Origin: Balneolaceae bacterium | Lineage (GTDB): Bacteria; Bacteroidota; Rhodothermia; Balneolales; Balneolaceae | Assembly: GCA_007127745.1 (NCBI GenBank) | Contig: SKYV01000180.1 | Location: 1 to 43,605 of the forward strand | Direction: 5' to 3' | Length of the DNA: 43,605 nucleotides | Shown here: positions 1 through 9,164 of the stretch, in pieces | How the letters are laid out: the number at the start of each line of letters is the position of its first letter | How positions within the stretch are numbered: position 1 is the first letter of the stretch | Translations under genes and position numbers: made by a program | The notes under the pieces: generated by a model | The model's input: only the letters and a program-made list of their open reading frames with translations | Told to the model about the DNA's origin: nothing | Database searches by the model: none

Positions 1-479
1 AGTTCGGTGATGCCGTCGAGAGCATACTTCATCCGAACTTTTCCTTCGCAATGGAACGGTGTGGTGACAATTCCCACCGTTAAAATTCCTTTTCGCTTGG
101 CAATTCCGGCTACCACGGGTGCACCGCCGGTTCCGGTTCCGCCTCCCATACCTGCTGTGATAAAAATCATGTCGGCCGAGTCGACTGCTTCGTCCAGTTC
201 ATGGCGATTTTCCTCTACGGCTTCGCGGCCAATTTCAGGACGGGCGCCTGCTCCAAGTCCGGATGTAAGATTGGAGCCCACCTGAATGGCGATATCCGCC
301 GAGTTGCTTTTTAATGCCTGAGCGTCTGTATTCAGTGCGATGTATTCGACACTGTCCAGACCTTTTCGGATCATGTTATTGATGGCATTGCCTCCGCCAC
401 CGCCAACTCCGATCACTTTTATTTTCGCATTATCCTGACCTTTTTCGTCAAAACTAAAGCGTGATGTTACATATTCCAT
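1..479 (-). CDS. ftsZ: Cell division protein FtsZ, N-terminal part (cut by window edge)
   Basis: This is the tubulin-like GTPase that forms the division ring. About 159 N-terminal residues are visible; the rest lies beyond position 1. The nucleotide-binding start [13 protein letters not shown] is at residues 24-36 and the tubulin signature GGGTGTG at residues 112-118, followed by [13 protein letters not shown]. The ATG at 477-479 is preceded by GGAG about eight bases upstream, a good ribosome binding site. It is the last gene of the dcw cluster, separated from ftsA by an unusually long 281-base leader with a stable hairpin. Identification is certain; truncation is only due to the window edge. 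Confidence 0.97.
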   Translation of the reverse strand, partial: MEYVTSRFSFDEKGQDNAKIKVIGVGGGGGNAINNMIRKGLDSVEYIALNTDAQALKSNSADIAIQVGSNLTSGLGAGARPEIGREAVEENRHELDEAVDSADMIFITAGMGGGTGTGGAPVVAGIAKRKGILTVGIVTTPFHCEGKVRMKYALDGITE

Positions 480-760
480 AGTTAACTCCGTTTATGATTG
501 CTGTTTTCTTGCTATTTGTTAGATTGCTGTTGGTATGTTTTTGGTTGATTGTGTCTTGATAAAATTTTGTGGCTCGACTCAAAGTCGGAGACCTGCCAGG
601 AGCCGATAAAGCACGGCACTCTGTCAGGTTGGATTGAATCAAGCCAAGCGTCAATGTCGTTAACAATCGAACGCTTCAAGAAGCTTACGCACGCTTGAAG
701 GTTCTTTACTTCATTAAACACATACATGAGTCGTGCCACGAGTTTCGAATTCGATTAATA
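480..760 (-). other. ftsA-ftsZ intergenic leader with hairpin
   Basis: This 281-base gap is the largest inside an otherwise tightly packed cluster. It holds the hairpin annotated at 591-629, a second weaker inverted repeat (CTTCAAG/CTTGAAG around 676-703), and an open frame of 75 codons with a GTG start (512-739, minus). That frame resembles nothing I recognise and overlaps the hairpin, so I do not call it a gene. The region probably carries the ftsZ leader and perhaps an ftsZ promoter, but no convincing promoter motif was seen. Confidence 0.5.
591..629 (-). repeat. Imperfect palindrome/hairpin in ftsZ leader
   Basis: ACCTG (591-595) pairs with CAGGT (625-629), CAG (597-599) with CTG (621-623) and GCCG (602-605) with CGGC (614-617), leaving an eight-base loop. 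There is no run of T after either arm, so it is not an ordinary terminator. It could be a dispersed palindromic repeat or a structured leader element for ftsZ. Confidence 0.6.
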
Positions 761-2023
761 TTAAAGTTCCTTAAACCAGCTCTTCATCCGTGCAGTGATG
801 GAATCGAGCACTTTCTCAACTCCCGTACCTTTGGATGATGAGGGTACCATTGCCTGGCTTTCCACTCCTTCGGCTTTTAGTGCATGCAGCACAAGTCCTA
901 CGCTGGTAGCGTAAATGGGGCTGTCCACTTCGTCAATCAAACCGCCCGCCAGGCCAAGCGGCCGGCCGATTTTCGCATCCATTCCCAATACTTCGTTGGC
1001 CAAAGGACAGATATTCTTGATGAGTGAACCACCTCCCGTAACCACAATACCGGCACTGAGGCTGCTTGCATATCCGCTGCGTTTCACTTCAATGGCAATG
1101 ATCTCCAGGATTTCTTCCATTCGTGCCTGGATAATTTTGCCGAGAATACTCTTTGTGATCTCTTTGGGTGGCCGTCCCGCAATTCCGGGAATGGTGATCG
1201 ACTCATCGTCATCAATCAAATCCACAAAACATTCACCGTGTTCATGTTTCAGTTTTTGAGCCTGGTCGTCCAGCACACTCAGCCCGAGTTTGATATCATC
1301 GGTCACTTTTTTGCCGGCAATGGCAATTACTGCCGTGTGACGAATGGTATTATCTTGAAATACAGCCAGATCGCTGGTGCCGCCGCCAATATCCACCAGA
1401 ACCACACCCGCTTCTTTCTCTTCATCATCCAGCACGGCGTAGGATGCGGCAAGAGGCTCGAGGATAATATCCGCCACCTGGTATCCGGCGCGCTCCACAC
1501 ACCGGTAGAGGTTTTTTGCGGCAGAAACCAGGCCGGTAATGATGTGAACTTCTGCTTCCATCCGCATGCCGCTCATGCCTACCGGATCGCTGATGCCGTC
1601 CTGTCCGTCCACCACAAATTCCTGCGGTATCACATGGATAATCTGCTGATCCGGCGGCAGCATAATTTGCTGACAATCTTTTAATATCCGCTCCACATCC
1701 TGCACGGTAATTTCCTTGTCGCGGTTGTTGATGGTAATCACCCCCTTGCTCCGGATGCTGCGGATGTGATCACCGGCTATTCCCACATTTACCGAATTTA
1801 CTACAATGCCGGAGGCAAGTTCAGCCTGGTTAATGGCAGTTTTTATTGCATTTACCGTTTTGTCGATGTTGACCACAACTCCACGGTTCAGCCCTTCGCT
1901 GGGGGCTTTGCCCACTCCCAGAATGTGGATTCTGTCCTGCTCATTAATCGAAGCCACAACCGCACACACTTTGGTGGTTCCAATGTCGAGGCCTACTACA
2001 ATTCGTTCATTTTCTTGTTCCAT
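761..2023 (-). CDS. ftsA: Cell division protein FtsA
   Basis: Actin-like ATPase that tethers FtsZ to the inner membrane and recruits later divisome proteins. The 420-residue length is normal. The phosphate-1 motif DIGTTK lies near residues 13-18, a second DIGGGTSD motif near 211-218, and the adenosine loop VTGGGS in the last third. The C-terminus ITARMKSWFKEL fits the conserved amphipathic membrane-targeting helix. The ATG start has AGGTG just upstream. It follows ftsQ by 41 bases and precedes ftsZ. Confidence 0.97.
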   Translation of the reverse strand: MEQENERIVVGLDIGTTKVCAVVASINEQDRIHILGVGKAPSEGLNRGVVVNIDKTVNAIKTAINQAELASGIVVNSVNVGIAGDHIRSIRSKGVITINNRDKEITVQDVERILKDCQQIMLPPDQQIIHVIPQEFVVDGQDGISDPVGMSGMRMEAEVHIITGLVSAAKNLYRCVERAGYQVADIILEPLAASYAVLDDEEKEAGVVLVDIGGGTSDLAVFQDNTIRHTAVIAIAGKKVTDDIKLGLSVLDDQAQKLKHEHGECFVDLIDDDESITIPGIAGRPPKEITKSILGKIIQARMEEILEIIAIEVKRSGYASSLSAGIVVTGGGSLIKNICPLANEVLGMDAKIGRPLGLAGGLIDEVDSPIYATSVGLVLHALKAEGVESQAMVPSSSKGTGVEKVLDSITARMKSWFKEL

Positions 2024-2064
2024 ATATGCACCTGGCTGTTTTGATTGCTAAATATTTATTTTTG

Positions 2065-2805
2065 TTAATTTCTTGTGACAATTTGGTCTCTGAATCTCAG
2101 ATCAACAGAATTGAAAGACTGTATCCCTTTCTGCGATACCACATTGGTGTAGAACGCCTGCCAGTTTTTCAGTTTTTGTTCAAAATCATGTTCGCCGAAC
2201 AACAGCTTCACTCCGTTGTCGTGAGTGAGAGCTACAACTCCTTCCCGGTTGTTCCAGGCAACTTCGCTGATGGTAATCCATCCCAGATCGTTTTGTCTGG
2301 CAGTAGTCAAAAAATCTTCAACCTGCCGGTAGGCATTGCTGTTCAGAGTATCAGCAACGGGTTGTGCCGAAAAACCGTAAACAAGCGGAACATTGCGGAT
2401 TTTTTCCGGGTACACCGGCAGTTTGATTCCGCCCTCAGCCACATAACTTCGGTTTGATCCGTCCACAAGCATGGCGATCGGTTCGTGTTCGGCAATTCGG
2501 AACGTGAGTGTGCCGCGGAAATTCATGGTTACGTCCACGTCCTGCACATAGGGGAGGCTTTTGAGGTCCTCAAAAATAGGATCGAACCGGACACTGTCAG
2601 CCGGCAGCCCGATGGGAGAATCCATTACTTCAATCAATGCATCATCTTCGGTAAAAAATTGGCCTGTAAACTGCAGGGCCTGTATCTCGGTATTTCTTTC
2701 CATATAGAAACCCGCAAATACAGCCAGGCCGGCCAGTGCCAGGGCAAAAGCAATGCCTGTGATGGATGAAATTATTTTTTTTCTATGTTTTTTAGTTCGT
2801 CCCAA
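2065..2805 (-). CDS. ftsQ: Cell division protein FtsQ (DivIB), TTG start
   Basis: Bitopic divisome protein that links FtsL/FtsB to other division factors in the periplasm. It has a short basic cytoplasmic tail (GRTKKHRKK), one transmembrane helix at about residues 12-34, a POTRA-like segment at about 40-110 and a beta domain after it, 246 residues in all. The first in-frame start is TTG, five bases after the murC stop. The next methionine (residue 35) would remove the membrane helix, so TTG is preferred. Sequence similarity in this family is weak; position in the cluster and topology carry the call. Confidence 0.9.
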   Translation of the reverse strand: MGRTKKHRKKIISSITGIAFALALAGLAVFAGFYMERNTEIQALQFTGQFFTEDDALIEVMDSPIGLPADSVRFDPIFEDLKSLPYVQDVDVTMNFRGTLTFRIAEHEPIAMLVDGSNRSYVAEGGIKLPVYPEKIRNVPLVYGFSAQPVADTLNSNAYRQVEDFLTTARQNDLGWITISEVAWNNREGVVALTHDNGVKLLFGEHDFEQKLKNWQAFYTNVVSQKGIQSFNSVDLRFRDQIVTRN

Positions 2806-2810
2806 TCGTA

Positions 2811-4226
2811 TCAGTTCTGTTTCTTATTAATTGTTTCCACAAATTTGTCGCCGTATTTATAAATATCACCGGCTCCCATTGTGATAATCATGTCGCCTTT
2901 TTGAACAATTTCAGTCAGTTTATCAGGTAATTCGGAGGCATTTTCGAGGTAATGCACATCTTTGTGCCCGTAATTTTTGGCTGTTTCAGAAATCAGAGCC
3001 CCGCTAACACCATCAATCGGTTTTTCCCGGGCAGGATAAATGCCGGTTACCAGAAGCACTTCGGCATCAAAAAACGAGAGGCCAAACTCTTTGTACATTT
3101 GTTGTGTGCGGGAGTAAAGATGCGGCTGAAATACGGCAATGATCCGCCGGTCGGGCCATCCCTGTTTGGCGGCCTGAATGGTAGCCTGCACTTCGGTTGG
3201 ATGATGGGCATAATCATCGATGACCATGAGATCATCAGTTTTCAGTTTTAGCTGAAAGCGTCGGAAAACACCACTGAAACGTTCAAGCCCCAATTTAATT
3301 TTTTCGAACGAAATACCGAGTTCGAGTCCTGTAGCAACAGCTGCCAGGGCATTTTTGATGTTATGATCACCCGGTGCGTGAAGGTTGATAACCCCGAGTT
3401 CTTTGTCATCAGCCAGTACGGTAAAAGAGCTGGTGAAGGTTTCGTGAGAGACATCAACGGCCCGGATGAGCGCCTGCGGATTGTAGCCGTAGCTGATAAT
3501 TCTTTTTTTAATGCTGGGTAAAATGCTTCTCACTTCAGGATCATCCAGGCAGACAATCACAGCACCGTAAAAAGGTACCTTGTTGGCAAACTGGATAAAG
3601 GCTTCTTTTACGTCATCAAGGCCACTGTAAATATCAAGGTGTTCGGCTTCTATATTGGTGATGACAACGAGGGAAGGAGACAGTTTTAAAAAGGTTCTGT
3701 CATATTCATCGGCTTCAACAATAATAATATCACCTTTTCCGACTACGGCATTGGTTTTATCAAAACTGTGAACACGGCCGCCCACAATGATGGTGGGATC
3801 GAAACTGCCGTCCTGGACAACATGGCCGGTCATGGTTGTGGTGGTGGTTTTGCCGTGTGTGCCCGCAATACCGATTCCGTACTTCATCCTCATCAGTTCG
3901 GCCAGCATTTCCGACCGTTTGATGACGGGAATCTGCCGGGCCAATGCTTCCCGGGTCTCTTCATTTTCGGAGGCTTCAACAGCGCTGGTGTACACCACCA
4001 CATCAGCCCCTTCAATGTTGGACGCTTCATGTTTGGTGAAGATTTCAGCACCCATTTTTTTGAGCCGGTTAGTCGTTTCCGAGACAGATTGATCTGATCC
4101 GGTTACTTTATAACCTCTGAGCAGCAGAATCTCGGCCATACCGCTCATACCGATTCCGCCAATCCCAACCATATGGATGTGGCGGGTTTTTCCAAATACG
4201 GGTTGTGTTTGAATTTTGCTACTCAT
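2811..4226 (-). CDS. murC: UDP-N-acetylmuramate--L-alanine ligase MurC
   Basis: Cytoplasmic ATP-dependent ligase that adds L-alanine to UDP-MurNAc, the first step of the peptidoglycan stem peptide. The UDP-binding loop GIGGIGMSG is at residues 21-29 and the ATP P-loop GTHGKTTT at 122-129. DDYAHHPTE and the FQPHLYSRT motif of the C-terminal domain are present. The 471-residue length is usual. Its ATG overlaps the end of murG by eight bases. No murB or ddl gene follows, so those are encoded elsewhere. Confidence 0.97.
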   Translation of the reverse strand: MSSKIQTQPVFGKTRHIHMVGIGGIGMSGMAEILLLRGYKVTGSDQSVSETTNRLKKMGAEIFTKHEASNIEGADVVVYTSAVEASENEETREALARQIPVIKRSEMLAELMRMKYGIGIAGTHGKTTTTTMTGHVVQDGSFDPTIIVGGRVHSFDKTNAVVGKGDIIIVEADEYDRTFLKLSPSLVVITNIEAEHLDIYSGLDDVKEAFIQFANKVPFYGAVIVCLDDPEVRSILPSIKKRIISYGYNPQALIRAVDVSHETFTSSFTVLADDKELGVINLHAPGDHNIKNALAAVATGLELGISFEKIKLGLERFSGVFRRFQLKLKTDDLMVIDDYAHHPTEVQATIQAAKQGWPDRRIIAVFQPHLYSRTQQMYKEFGLSFFDAEVLLVTGIYPAREKPIDGVSGALISETAKNYGHKDVHYLENASELPDKLTEIVQKGDMIITMGAGDIYKYGDKFVETINKKQN

Positions 4227-5385
4227 TTTCTTTTTGTTCTATCAATGAAAAAATTTCATTTGCAATCTTGTCAGCGGCGTCGGGCCGAGCCAGTTTATTC
4301 ATTGCCTGGCTCATTGCTCTGAGTTCTTTTTTGTTGCGGATCAAAGATTCGATCATATCAGAAAGCCTGCCTTTTAACTGAGTTTCATCCAGCATTTTTG
4401 CCGCTTCAGCATCCAAAAGAGCTTTTGCATTTTTTTTCTGATGATCGCCGGCCACATTGGGTGATGGGACCAGAATTGCGGGCTGGCCCAAATTCATCAG
4501 TTCACTGCAGGTTCCGGCACCCGCACGGGTTACAACCAGGTCTGCGGCACTGTATGCTGCGTCGATGTTATCGATGAATGCCAATAATCGAACATTGGGA
4601 TATTTCGGTAAATCAATCTTTGCTTCAATCTTGCTGCGATATTTTTGACCGCACTGCCAGATAATTTGCAGTTTCAGATCGTTGTGAAGTTTGTCGAGAT
4701 GTTCTGAAATGGCCTCATTCACTACTCGCGCACCACCGCTTCCGCCAAGTATCAGCAGTACAGGCTGGTCATCAGAAAAATTGAAAGCTTTAAGCGCATC
4801 TTCCCGGCTGACTTCTTCAAGCCGGCTTCTGACCGGATTTCCGGCAAGTACGGTTTTTTGTGTCGGCAAGTAATTATCAGCCTCTTCAAAAGCAGTAAAT
4901 ATCTGATCAGCATGTTTGGCCAGCATGCGGTTGGTTACTCCCGGAAAACTGTTTTGCTCCTGAAGAACCAGCGGTATGCCCAGTTTTTTGCCCATCCAAC
5001 CGACAGGCCCCGCAGCGAAACCGCCACAGGCAATAACCATATCGGGTTTGAAGGATTTCAGGATAAAAAAGCTCTGGATGAGGCTAACAATCAGCTTTAC
5101 AGGAAACAGTATGTTTTGGATTGTTAACCGCCTGTGGAGGCCGCTTATCCAGATACTTTTGATTTTATAGCCATATTTTGGCACAGTTTTCCATTCCATG
5201 CGGTTACGGGTTCCTACAAACAAAAAATCAGTATCAGGCTGAAGTTTTTTCAGTGCATCGGCAATGGCAATGGCCGGATATACATGACCACCCGTACCAC
5301 CGGCTGCCATGAGTACCTTTTTGGGGCTCACGGCAGCGGTGAGGGTGTCTGTAGATGATATGTCCTTTGAAACGGTTGCTATCAT
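4219..5385 (-). CDS. murG: MurG, lipid II-forming GlcNAc transferase
   Basis: Membrane-associated GT28 glycosyltransferase that adds GlcNAc to lipid I. The 388-residue protein has the N-terminal glycine-rich loop AAGGTGGHVYPA near residues 27-38, ACGGFAAGPVG near 120-130, LGGSGGA near the domain boundary and the UDP-GlcNAc binding GAGTCSELMNLG in the C-terminal half. There is an extra N-terminal tail of about 20 residues before the usual start of the fold. The ATG overlaps the ftsW stop as ATGA, indicating translational coupling. Confidence 0.96.
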   Translation of the reverse strand: MIATVSKDISSTDTLTAAVSPKKVLMAAGGTGGHVYPAIAIADALKKLQPDTDFLFVGTRNRMEWKTVPKYGYKIKSIWISGLHRRLTIQNILFPVKLIVSLIQSFFILKSFKPDMVIACGGFAAGPVGWMGKKLGIPLVLQEQNSFPGVTNRMLAKHADQIFTAFEEADNYLPTQKTVLAGNPVRSRLEEVSREDALKAFNFSDDQPVLLILGGSGGARVVNEAISEHLDKLHNDLKLQIIWQCGQKYRSKIEAKIDLPKYPNVRLLAFIDNIDAAYSAADLVVTRAGAGTCSELMNLGQPAILVPSPNVAGDHQKKNAKALLDAEAAKMLDETQLKGRLSDMIESLIRNKKELRAMSQAMNKLARPDAADKIANEIFSLIEQKENE

Positions 5386-6575
5386 CCGTTATAAAATCTG
5401 GTTTCATGGTTATTGTTGTATTTCGAAATGTTGAGCAAAATGCCCATCATCAATCCTGCAAAAAGCATACTCGTACCGCCATAGCTGATAAAAGGCATCG
5501 GCAGACCGGTTACCGGAAACAGGCCAGTGGCCACTGCAGCATTTACAAAACCGTAAAGTGTAATCATAAGGGTGGCGCCCAAAGCCATCAGTGTGGCCAA
5601 TACATCGGGAGCTTTTCGGGCAATAACCACAATTCCGCGAAGCAGAATCATGGTAAACAGAAAAATGACCATGAAGGAACCAGCCATGCCGTACTCCTCG
5701 GCGATGATGGCAAAAATGAAATCGTTGTAAGGAGCAGGCAGAAAATCTCTTTGGGTGCTTTTCCCGATTCCAACTCCAAGTATTTGCCCCTGGGCAATGG
5801 CTATGTGTGCCTGTTGAGCTTGATATCCGTTTCCGGACTCAAAGTGCTGATTGTTAATTTCTGTGATTTGTGCCGCATACTGTGTAATCCGGCTCTGCCG
5901 TTCGGCCGATGAATAGACAAAGGCGGTTCCGCCAATCATCCCGATCATGATTAAACCCAAAAGCTGTGGAGCACTGATGCGGCCAACAAACATCATCAAT
6001 ACAGTAATGGCCATTAAAAGTGCCGCACTGCTAAAGTCTTCGATGGCTATCAGGCCGCAGGTGATCGTAATCCAGAACATTATGGGCAAAAAAGCCCGCT
6101 TAAAACTTTTTATATAACTCTGTTTTTCGTGAAGAAGAACGGATACATGCATGATTAAAGCGACAGCTGCAAATGATGTTGGCTGAAACGAAAAACTGCC
6201 CACGGAGAGTGAACGCCGTGCGCCGAAGACAAAATCACCATAAATGAGTACGGCCACGAGTAATATCCAGCTCAGAAGCATTAACAGGCGGCTGAACCTT
6301 GCCAGTACGGTGTAGTTGATTTTGGAGACAAATACCATCACCAAAAAGGCAATTCCCATTTTTATAATATGGGCAGAAACCAGGCGTGTGGCTGTGGTGC
6401 CGTGAGTCTGCGCAAAAAAAGCAATGGATGAAAAGACTGCCAGTGTTCCGAATATCATCAATAAAATCACGGACAAGAGCAGAATCTGGTCGCTGCCTTT
6501 TTTGGGCACTTCAAGTTCCTCTTCGGTAGTGCCGAAGATGGAGCCGATTTTGCTATTTGGAGTGGTGTATTGCAA
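5382..6575 (-). CDS. ftsW: FtsW, SEDS peptidoglycan glycosyltransferase, TTG start
   Basis: Polytopic SEDS protein that polymerises lipid II at the septum together with FtsI. The 397 residues contain about ten hydrophobic segments, a cytoplasmic N-terminal tail of about 30 residues, and the conserved loops GVGIGKSTQRDFLPAPYNDF (lipid II-binding/catalytic region) and PFISYGG near the end. The only start before the first membrane helix is TTG at 6573-6575, because an in-frame stop lies one codon upstream. A heptamer repeat lies immediately upstream of the start. murG overlaps its end. Confidence 0.94.
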   Translation of the reverse strand: MQYTTPNSKIGSIFGTTEEELEVPKKGSDQILLLSVILLMIFGTLAVFSSIAFFAQTHGTTATRLVSAHIIKMGIAFLVMVFVSKINYTVLARFSRLLMLLSWILLVAVLIYGDFVFGARRSLSVGSFSFQPTSFAAVALIMHVSVLLHEKQSYIKSFKRAFLPIMFWITITCGLIAIEDFSSAALLMAITVLMMFVGRISAPQLLGLIMIGMIGGTAFVYSSAERQSRITQYAAQITEINNQHFESGNGYQAQQAHIAIAQGQILGVGIGKSTQRDFLPAPYNDFIFAIIAEEYGMAGSFMVIFLFTMILLRGIVVIARKAPDVLATLMALGATLMITLYGFVNAAVATGLFPVTGLPMPFISYGGTSMLFAGLMMGILLNISKYNNNHETRFYNG

Positions 6576-6577
6576 TT

Positions 6578-6598
6578 TTCAGGGTTCAGGGTTCAGGG
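6578..6598. repeat. Heptamer tandem repeat TTCAGGG x3
   Basis: Three perfect copies of TTCAGGG followed by TTCA lie in the ftsW-murD gap, ending three bases before the ftsW start codon on the minus strand. Similar 7-base tandem tracts occur elsewhere in this window (25011-25038). Confidence 0.85.
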
Positions 6599-6613
6599 TT
6601 CAACTTATTGGCT

Positions 6614-6635
6614 GGCGCAAGCGTCTCGCTGTGCC
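6614..6635. repeat. REP-like palindrome, copy 1
   Basis: A 22-base imperfect palindrome (GGCGCAAGCG-TCT-CGCTGTGCC) sits between murD and ftsW. A similar 22-base element in the opposite orientation lies at 30463-30484. Such short GC-rich palindromes between genes resemble REP elements mobilised by RAYT-type transposases, but no RAYT gene is in this window. Confidence 0.5.
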
Positions 6636-6669
6636 TTTGGTGTAACGATTGATTTGTGGTTGTTTTTCA

Positions 6670-8031
6670 TCATAATTCCAATACAGCTTGTTTAAACGCA
6701 TTTCCGCGGTCTTCAAAATTTTTGAACATATCAAATGAAGAACAGGCCGGGCTCAACAGAACCACTTCACCTCGTTTGGCCTGTTTATTTGCCAGTTTCA
6801 CGGTTTCTTTCATGCTGCCGGCTTCCAGGAGATGTGGTACTACACTTCCCAGCTGATTTTTAATTTTTTCACGTGCCTCGCCGATGGCCACAATGGTGTG
6901 CACCTTGTCACGGATTTGCGGAATCAGAATTGAGTAGTCGTTTCCTTTATCACGGCCGCCAAGAATCAGCACTACGGGAACGGTAAAACTGTCTAAAGCA
7001 AACCAGACAGCATTTACGTTGGTTGCCTTGCTGTCGTTCACAAACTGTACACCTTTGAAATTTCTCACCAGTTCAAGCCGGTGTGCAACACCCTCAAATG
7101 TTTTGAGGCTTTCGCGGATAAATTCGTTTTTGATTTCCGAAGCCCTTGCAGCCAGTGCCGTAGCCATTCCGTTTTGAAGGTTGTGCTGCCCGGACATTCC
7201 TATTTCGTTGATGTGCATAAGCTGTTCTTCTTTATTGTTGAGTTTTAAAATCAGTTTGCCGTTGCGGACAAAAGCTCCGTTGGCAACTTCCCCGGTACTT
7301 GAATAGGCAAGTGCTTTTGGGGTATTATCCTCTCCGGCCAGTTTTTGTGCATGGCTGGAGAGGATTGGGTCGTCAACATTGTAGATGAACCAGTAGTCCT
7401 GATCCTGGTTTTTTGTAATTTTCAGTTTTGAAGATGCATAACGGTCAAAATCGTTGTCGTAGCGATCCAGATGATCGGGGGTGATGTTCAGAATGATGCT
7501 GATATCCGGACGAAATTGTTGGATATGATCGAGCTGAAAACTGCTGATTTCGAGCAATACAGTTTTATCGGATGAAGTCTGCTCAACATGCTCCGAAAAA
7601 GCCGTGCCGATATTTCCGGCGAGAATGAAGTCTCGGTCAGCCAGCTTCCAGGTATGAGCCAGCCAGTTGGCCACTGAGGTTTTGCCATTACTGCCGGTTA
7701 CAGCGATGATGGGAGAATTGCAGAACCAGCTTGCAACTTCAACTTCAGAAAATACTTGCTTATGCTGCTTCAGGTACGATTTTGCGATAGTTGAGGTACT
7801 GGGGACACCGGGGCTGAGTACCAAGAAGTCACCTTCCAGGGCCCGATCACTATGTCCGTTATCTTCAAACGAAATACCTTCATTTTTCAGTTTTTCGGCA
7901 TATTCCGGCTCAATAGGTCCCGAATCGGAAACAAACGGAATGCCACCCTGTCGCTTTAAAAGCGATGCAACCGCAATTCCGCTGCGTGCGGCACCTGCAA
8001 CAACGATATGACTGTTTTTTATATCTATCAT
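6670..8031 (-). CDS. murD: UDP-N-acetylmuramoyl-L-alanine--D-glutamate ligase MurD
   Basis: Cytoplasmic ligase that adds D-glutamate to UDP-MurNAc-L-Ala. Starting at the ATG at 8029-8031 gives 453 residues beginning MIDIKNSHIVVAGAARSG, the expected N-terminal nucleotide-binding strand. An upstream start at 8115 exists but would add 28 residues overlapping mraY, so it is rejected. The P-loop GSNGKTS is at residues 113-119 and NDSKATN, LGGRDKG and LSPACSSFDMF mark the later domains. The start overlaps the mraY stop as ATGA. Confidence 0.96.
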   Translation of the reverse strand: MIDIKNSHIVVAGAARSGIAVASLLKRQGGIPFVSDSGPIEPEYAEKLKNEGISFEDNGHSDRALEGDFLVLSPGVPSTSTIAKSYLKQHKQVFSEVEVASWFCNSPIIAVTGSNGKTSVANWLAHTWKLADRDFILAGNIGTAFSEHVEQTSSDKTVLLEISSFQLDHIQQFRPDISIILNITPDHLDRYDNDFDRYASSKLKITKNQDQDYWFIYNVDDPILSSHAQKLAGEDNTPKALAYSSTGEVANGAFVRNGKLILKLNNKEEQLMHINEIGMSGQHNLQNGMATALAARASEIKNEFIRESLKTFEGVAHRLELVRNFKGVQFVNDSKATNVNAVWFALDSFTVPVVLILGGRDKGNDYSILIPQIRDKVHTIVAIGEAREKIKNQLGSVVPHLLEAGSMKETVKLANKQAKRGEVVLLSPACSSFDMFKNFEDRGNAFKQAVLEL

Positions 8032-9164
8032 CGCAGTTTCAGGGTTAACAGGCTGATAATTCCCAGGAGAATGGCAATAATCCAGAATCGAACTACTATT
8101 TTGGATTCCGGCCATCCCTGTTTTTCAAAATGGTGATGGATGGGGGTCATCAAAAATACACGGCGGCCTTCCCCGTATTTCCGTTTGGTATATTTAAACC
8201 AGGAAGTTTGAATAATGACAGAGAGAGCTTCCACCAGAAAAATTCCGCAAATAATGGGCAACAGAAGTTCTTTGTGAATCATTACAGCCAGCGCGCCAAT
8301 GGCTCCGCCAAGTGCCAGTGAGCCGGTATCTCCCATAAAAACCTGGGCAGGGTAGGAGTTATACCACAGAAAACCGAGACATCCTCCAACCAGCGAAGCC
8401 ACAAAAATGGTCAGCTCACCGGTGCCTGGCAGGTACATAATGTTCAGGAAAGAGGAGAAATCGACGCGGCCAGAGACATAGGCAAAAATTCCGAGGATGA
8501 TACCGGCAATGGCTGATGTGCCCGAAAGCAGTCCGTCAAGCCCATCGGTTAAATTGGCTGAATTACTGACAGCCGTAATGATGAAAATAACCACGGGAAT
8601 GTAGATCAGCCAGCCGTATGCATCGCCCAAAAAGGCGTAGTCGATATGTACTTCTTTTAAAAATGGAACGGTTGTCAGGGTATTATACTCCTGAAAAGCT
8701 GGCCAGAAATAGAGCACCGCTCCAATAACGATTCCAACCAGTACCTGCCCGATAATTTTAAACCAACCATGCAGTCCAGACTTGTTTTTTTTCACCACTT
8801 TTATGTAATCATCAACAAAACCGACGATTCCAAGAACCAGAACCACAAAAATGATCATCCAGGTGTAGATATTATCGAGCCGCATCCAGAGGAATGCAGG
8901 TATCACAATTGCGAGAATGATGATAACACCTCCCATCGTTGGCGTACCTTCTTTACTGAGGTGAGTTTTCAGGCCAATATCATCCCGTATGACTTCTTTT
9001 AATTGCATGCGCCGAAGCCAGGTAATAATTTTTTTACCGATTATAAGACTGATGAGAAGTGCTGTGGCAGCAGCAAATGCAGTACGTGTAGTGATATAAT
9101 CGAACGCTCCCAGCCCGGGGATGTTTGTCACTTCATTCAGCCATTTAATCAGTTCGTAAAGCAT
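8028..9164 (-). CDS. mraY: MraY, phospho-MurNAc-pentapeptide transferase
   Basis: Integral membrane enzyme that transfers phospho-MurNAc-pentapeptide to undecaprenyl phosphate, giving lipid I. The 378-residue protein has about ten membrane helices, the aspartate-rich GFVDDYIKV loop, SANLTDGLDGL, GDTGSLALGG and the HHHFE motif near the end, all hallmarks of the family. THLSKEGTPTMGG near residue 70 is also typical. The ATG overlaps the last base of the murE stop. Confidence 0.97.
   Translation of the reverse strand: MLYELIKWLNEVTNIPGLGAFDYITTRTAFAAATALLISLIIGKKIITWLRRMQLKEVIRDDIGLKTHLSKEGTPTMGGVIIILAIVIPAFLWMRLDNIYTWMIIFVVLVLGIVGFVDDYIKVVKKNKSGLHGWFKIIGQVLVGIVIGAVLYFWPAFQEYNTLTTVPFLKEVHIDYAFLGDAYGWLIYIPVVIFIITAVSNSANLTDGLDGLLSGTSAIAGIILGIFAYVSGRVDFSSFLNIMYLPGTGELTIFVASLVGGCLGFLWYNSYPAQVFMGDTGSLALGGAIGALAVMIHKELLLPIICGIFLVEALSVIIQTSWFKYTKRKYGEGRRVFLMTPIHHHFEKQGWPESKIVVRFWIIAILLGIISLLTLKLR

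Noticed and set aside
512-739. 75-codon minus-strand frame with GTG start between ftsA and ftsZ
   Set aside because: It overlaps the hairpin, has no recognisable family and no clear ribosome site; better explained as leader or repeat sequence.
8032-8115. N-terminal extension of MurD by 28 residues
   Set aside because: It would overlap mraY by 88 bases and lacks conservation; the ATG at 8031 overlaps the mraY stop as ATGA.
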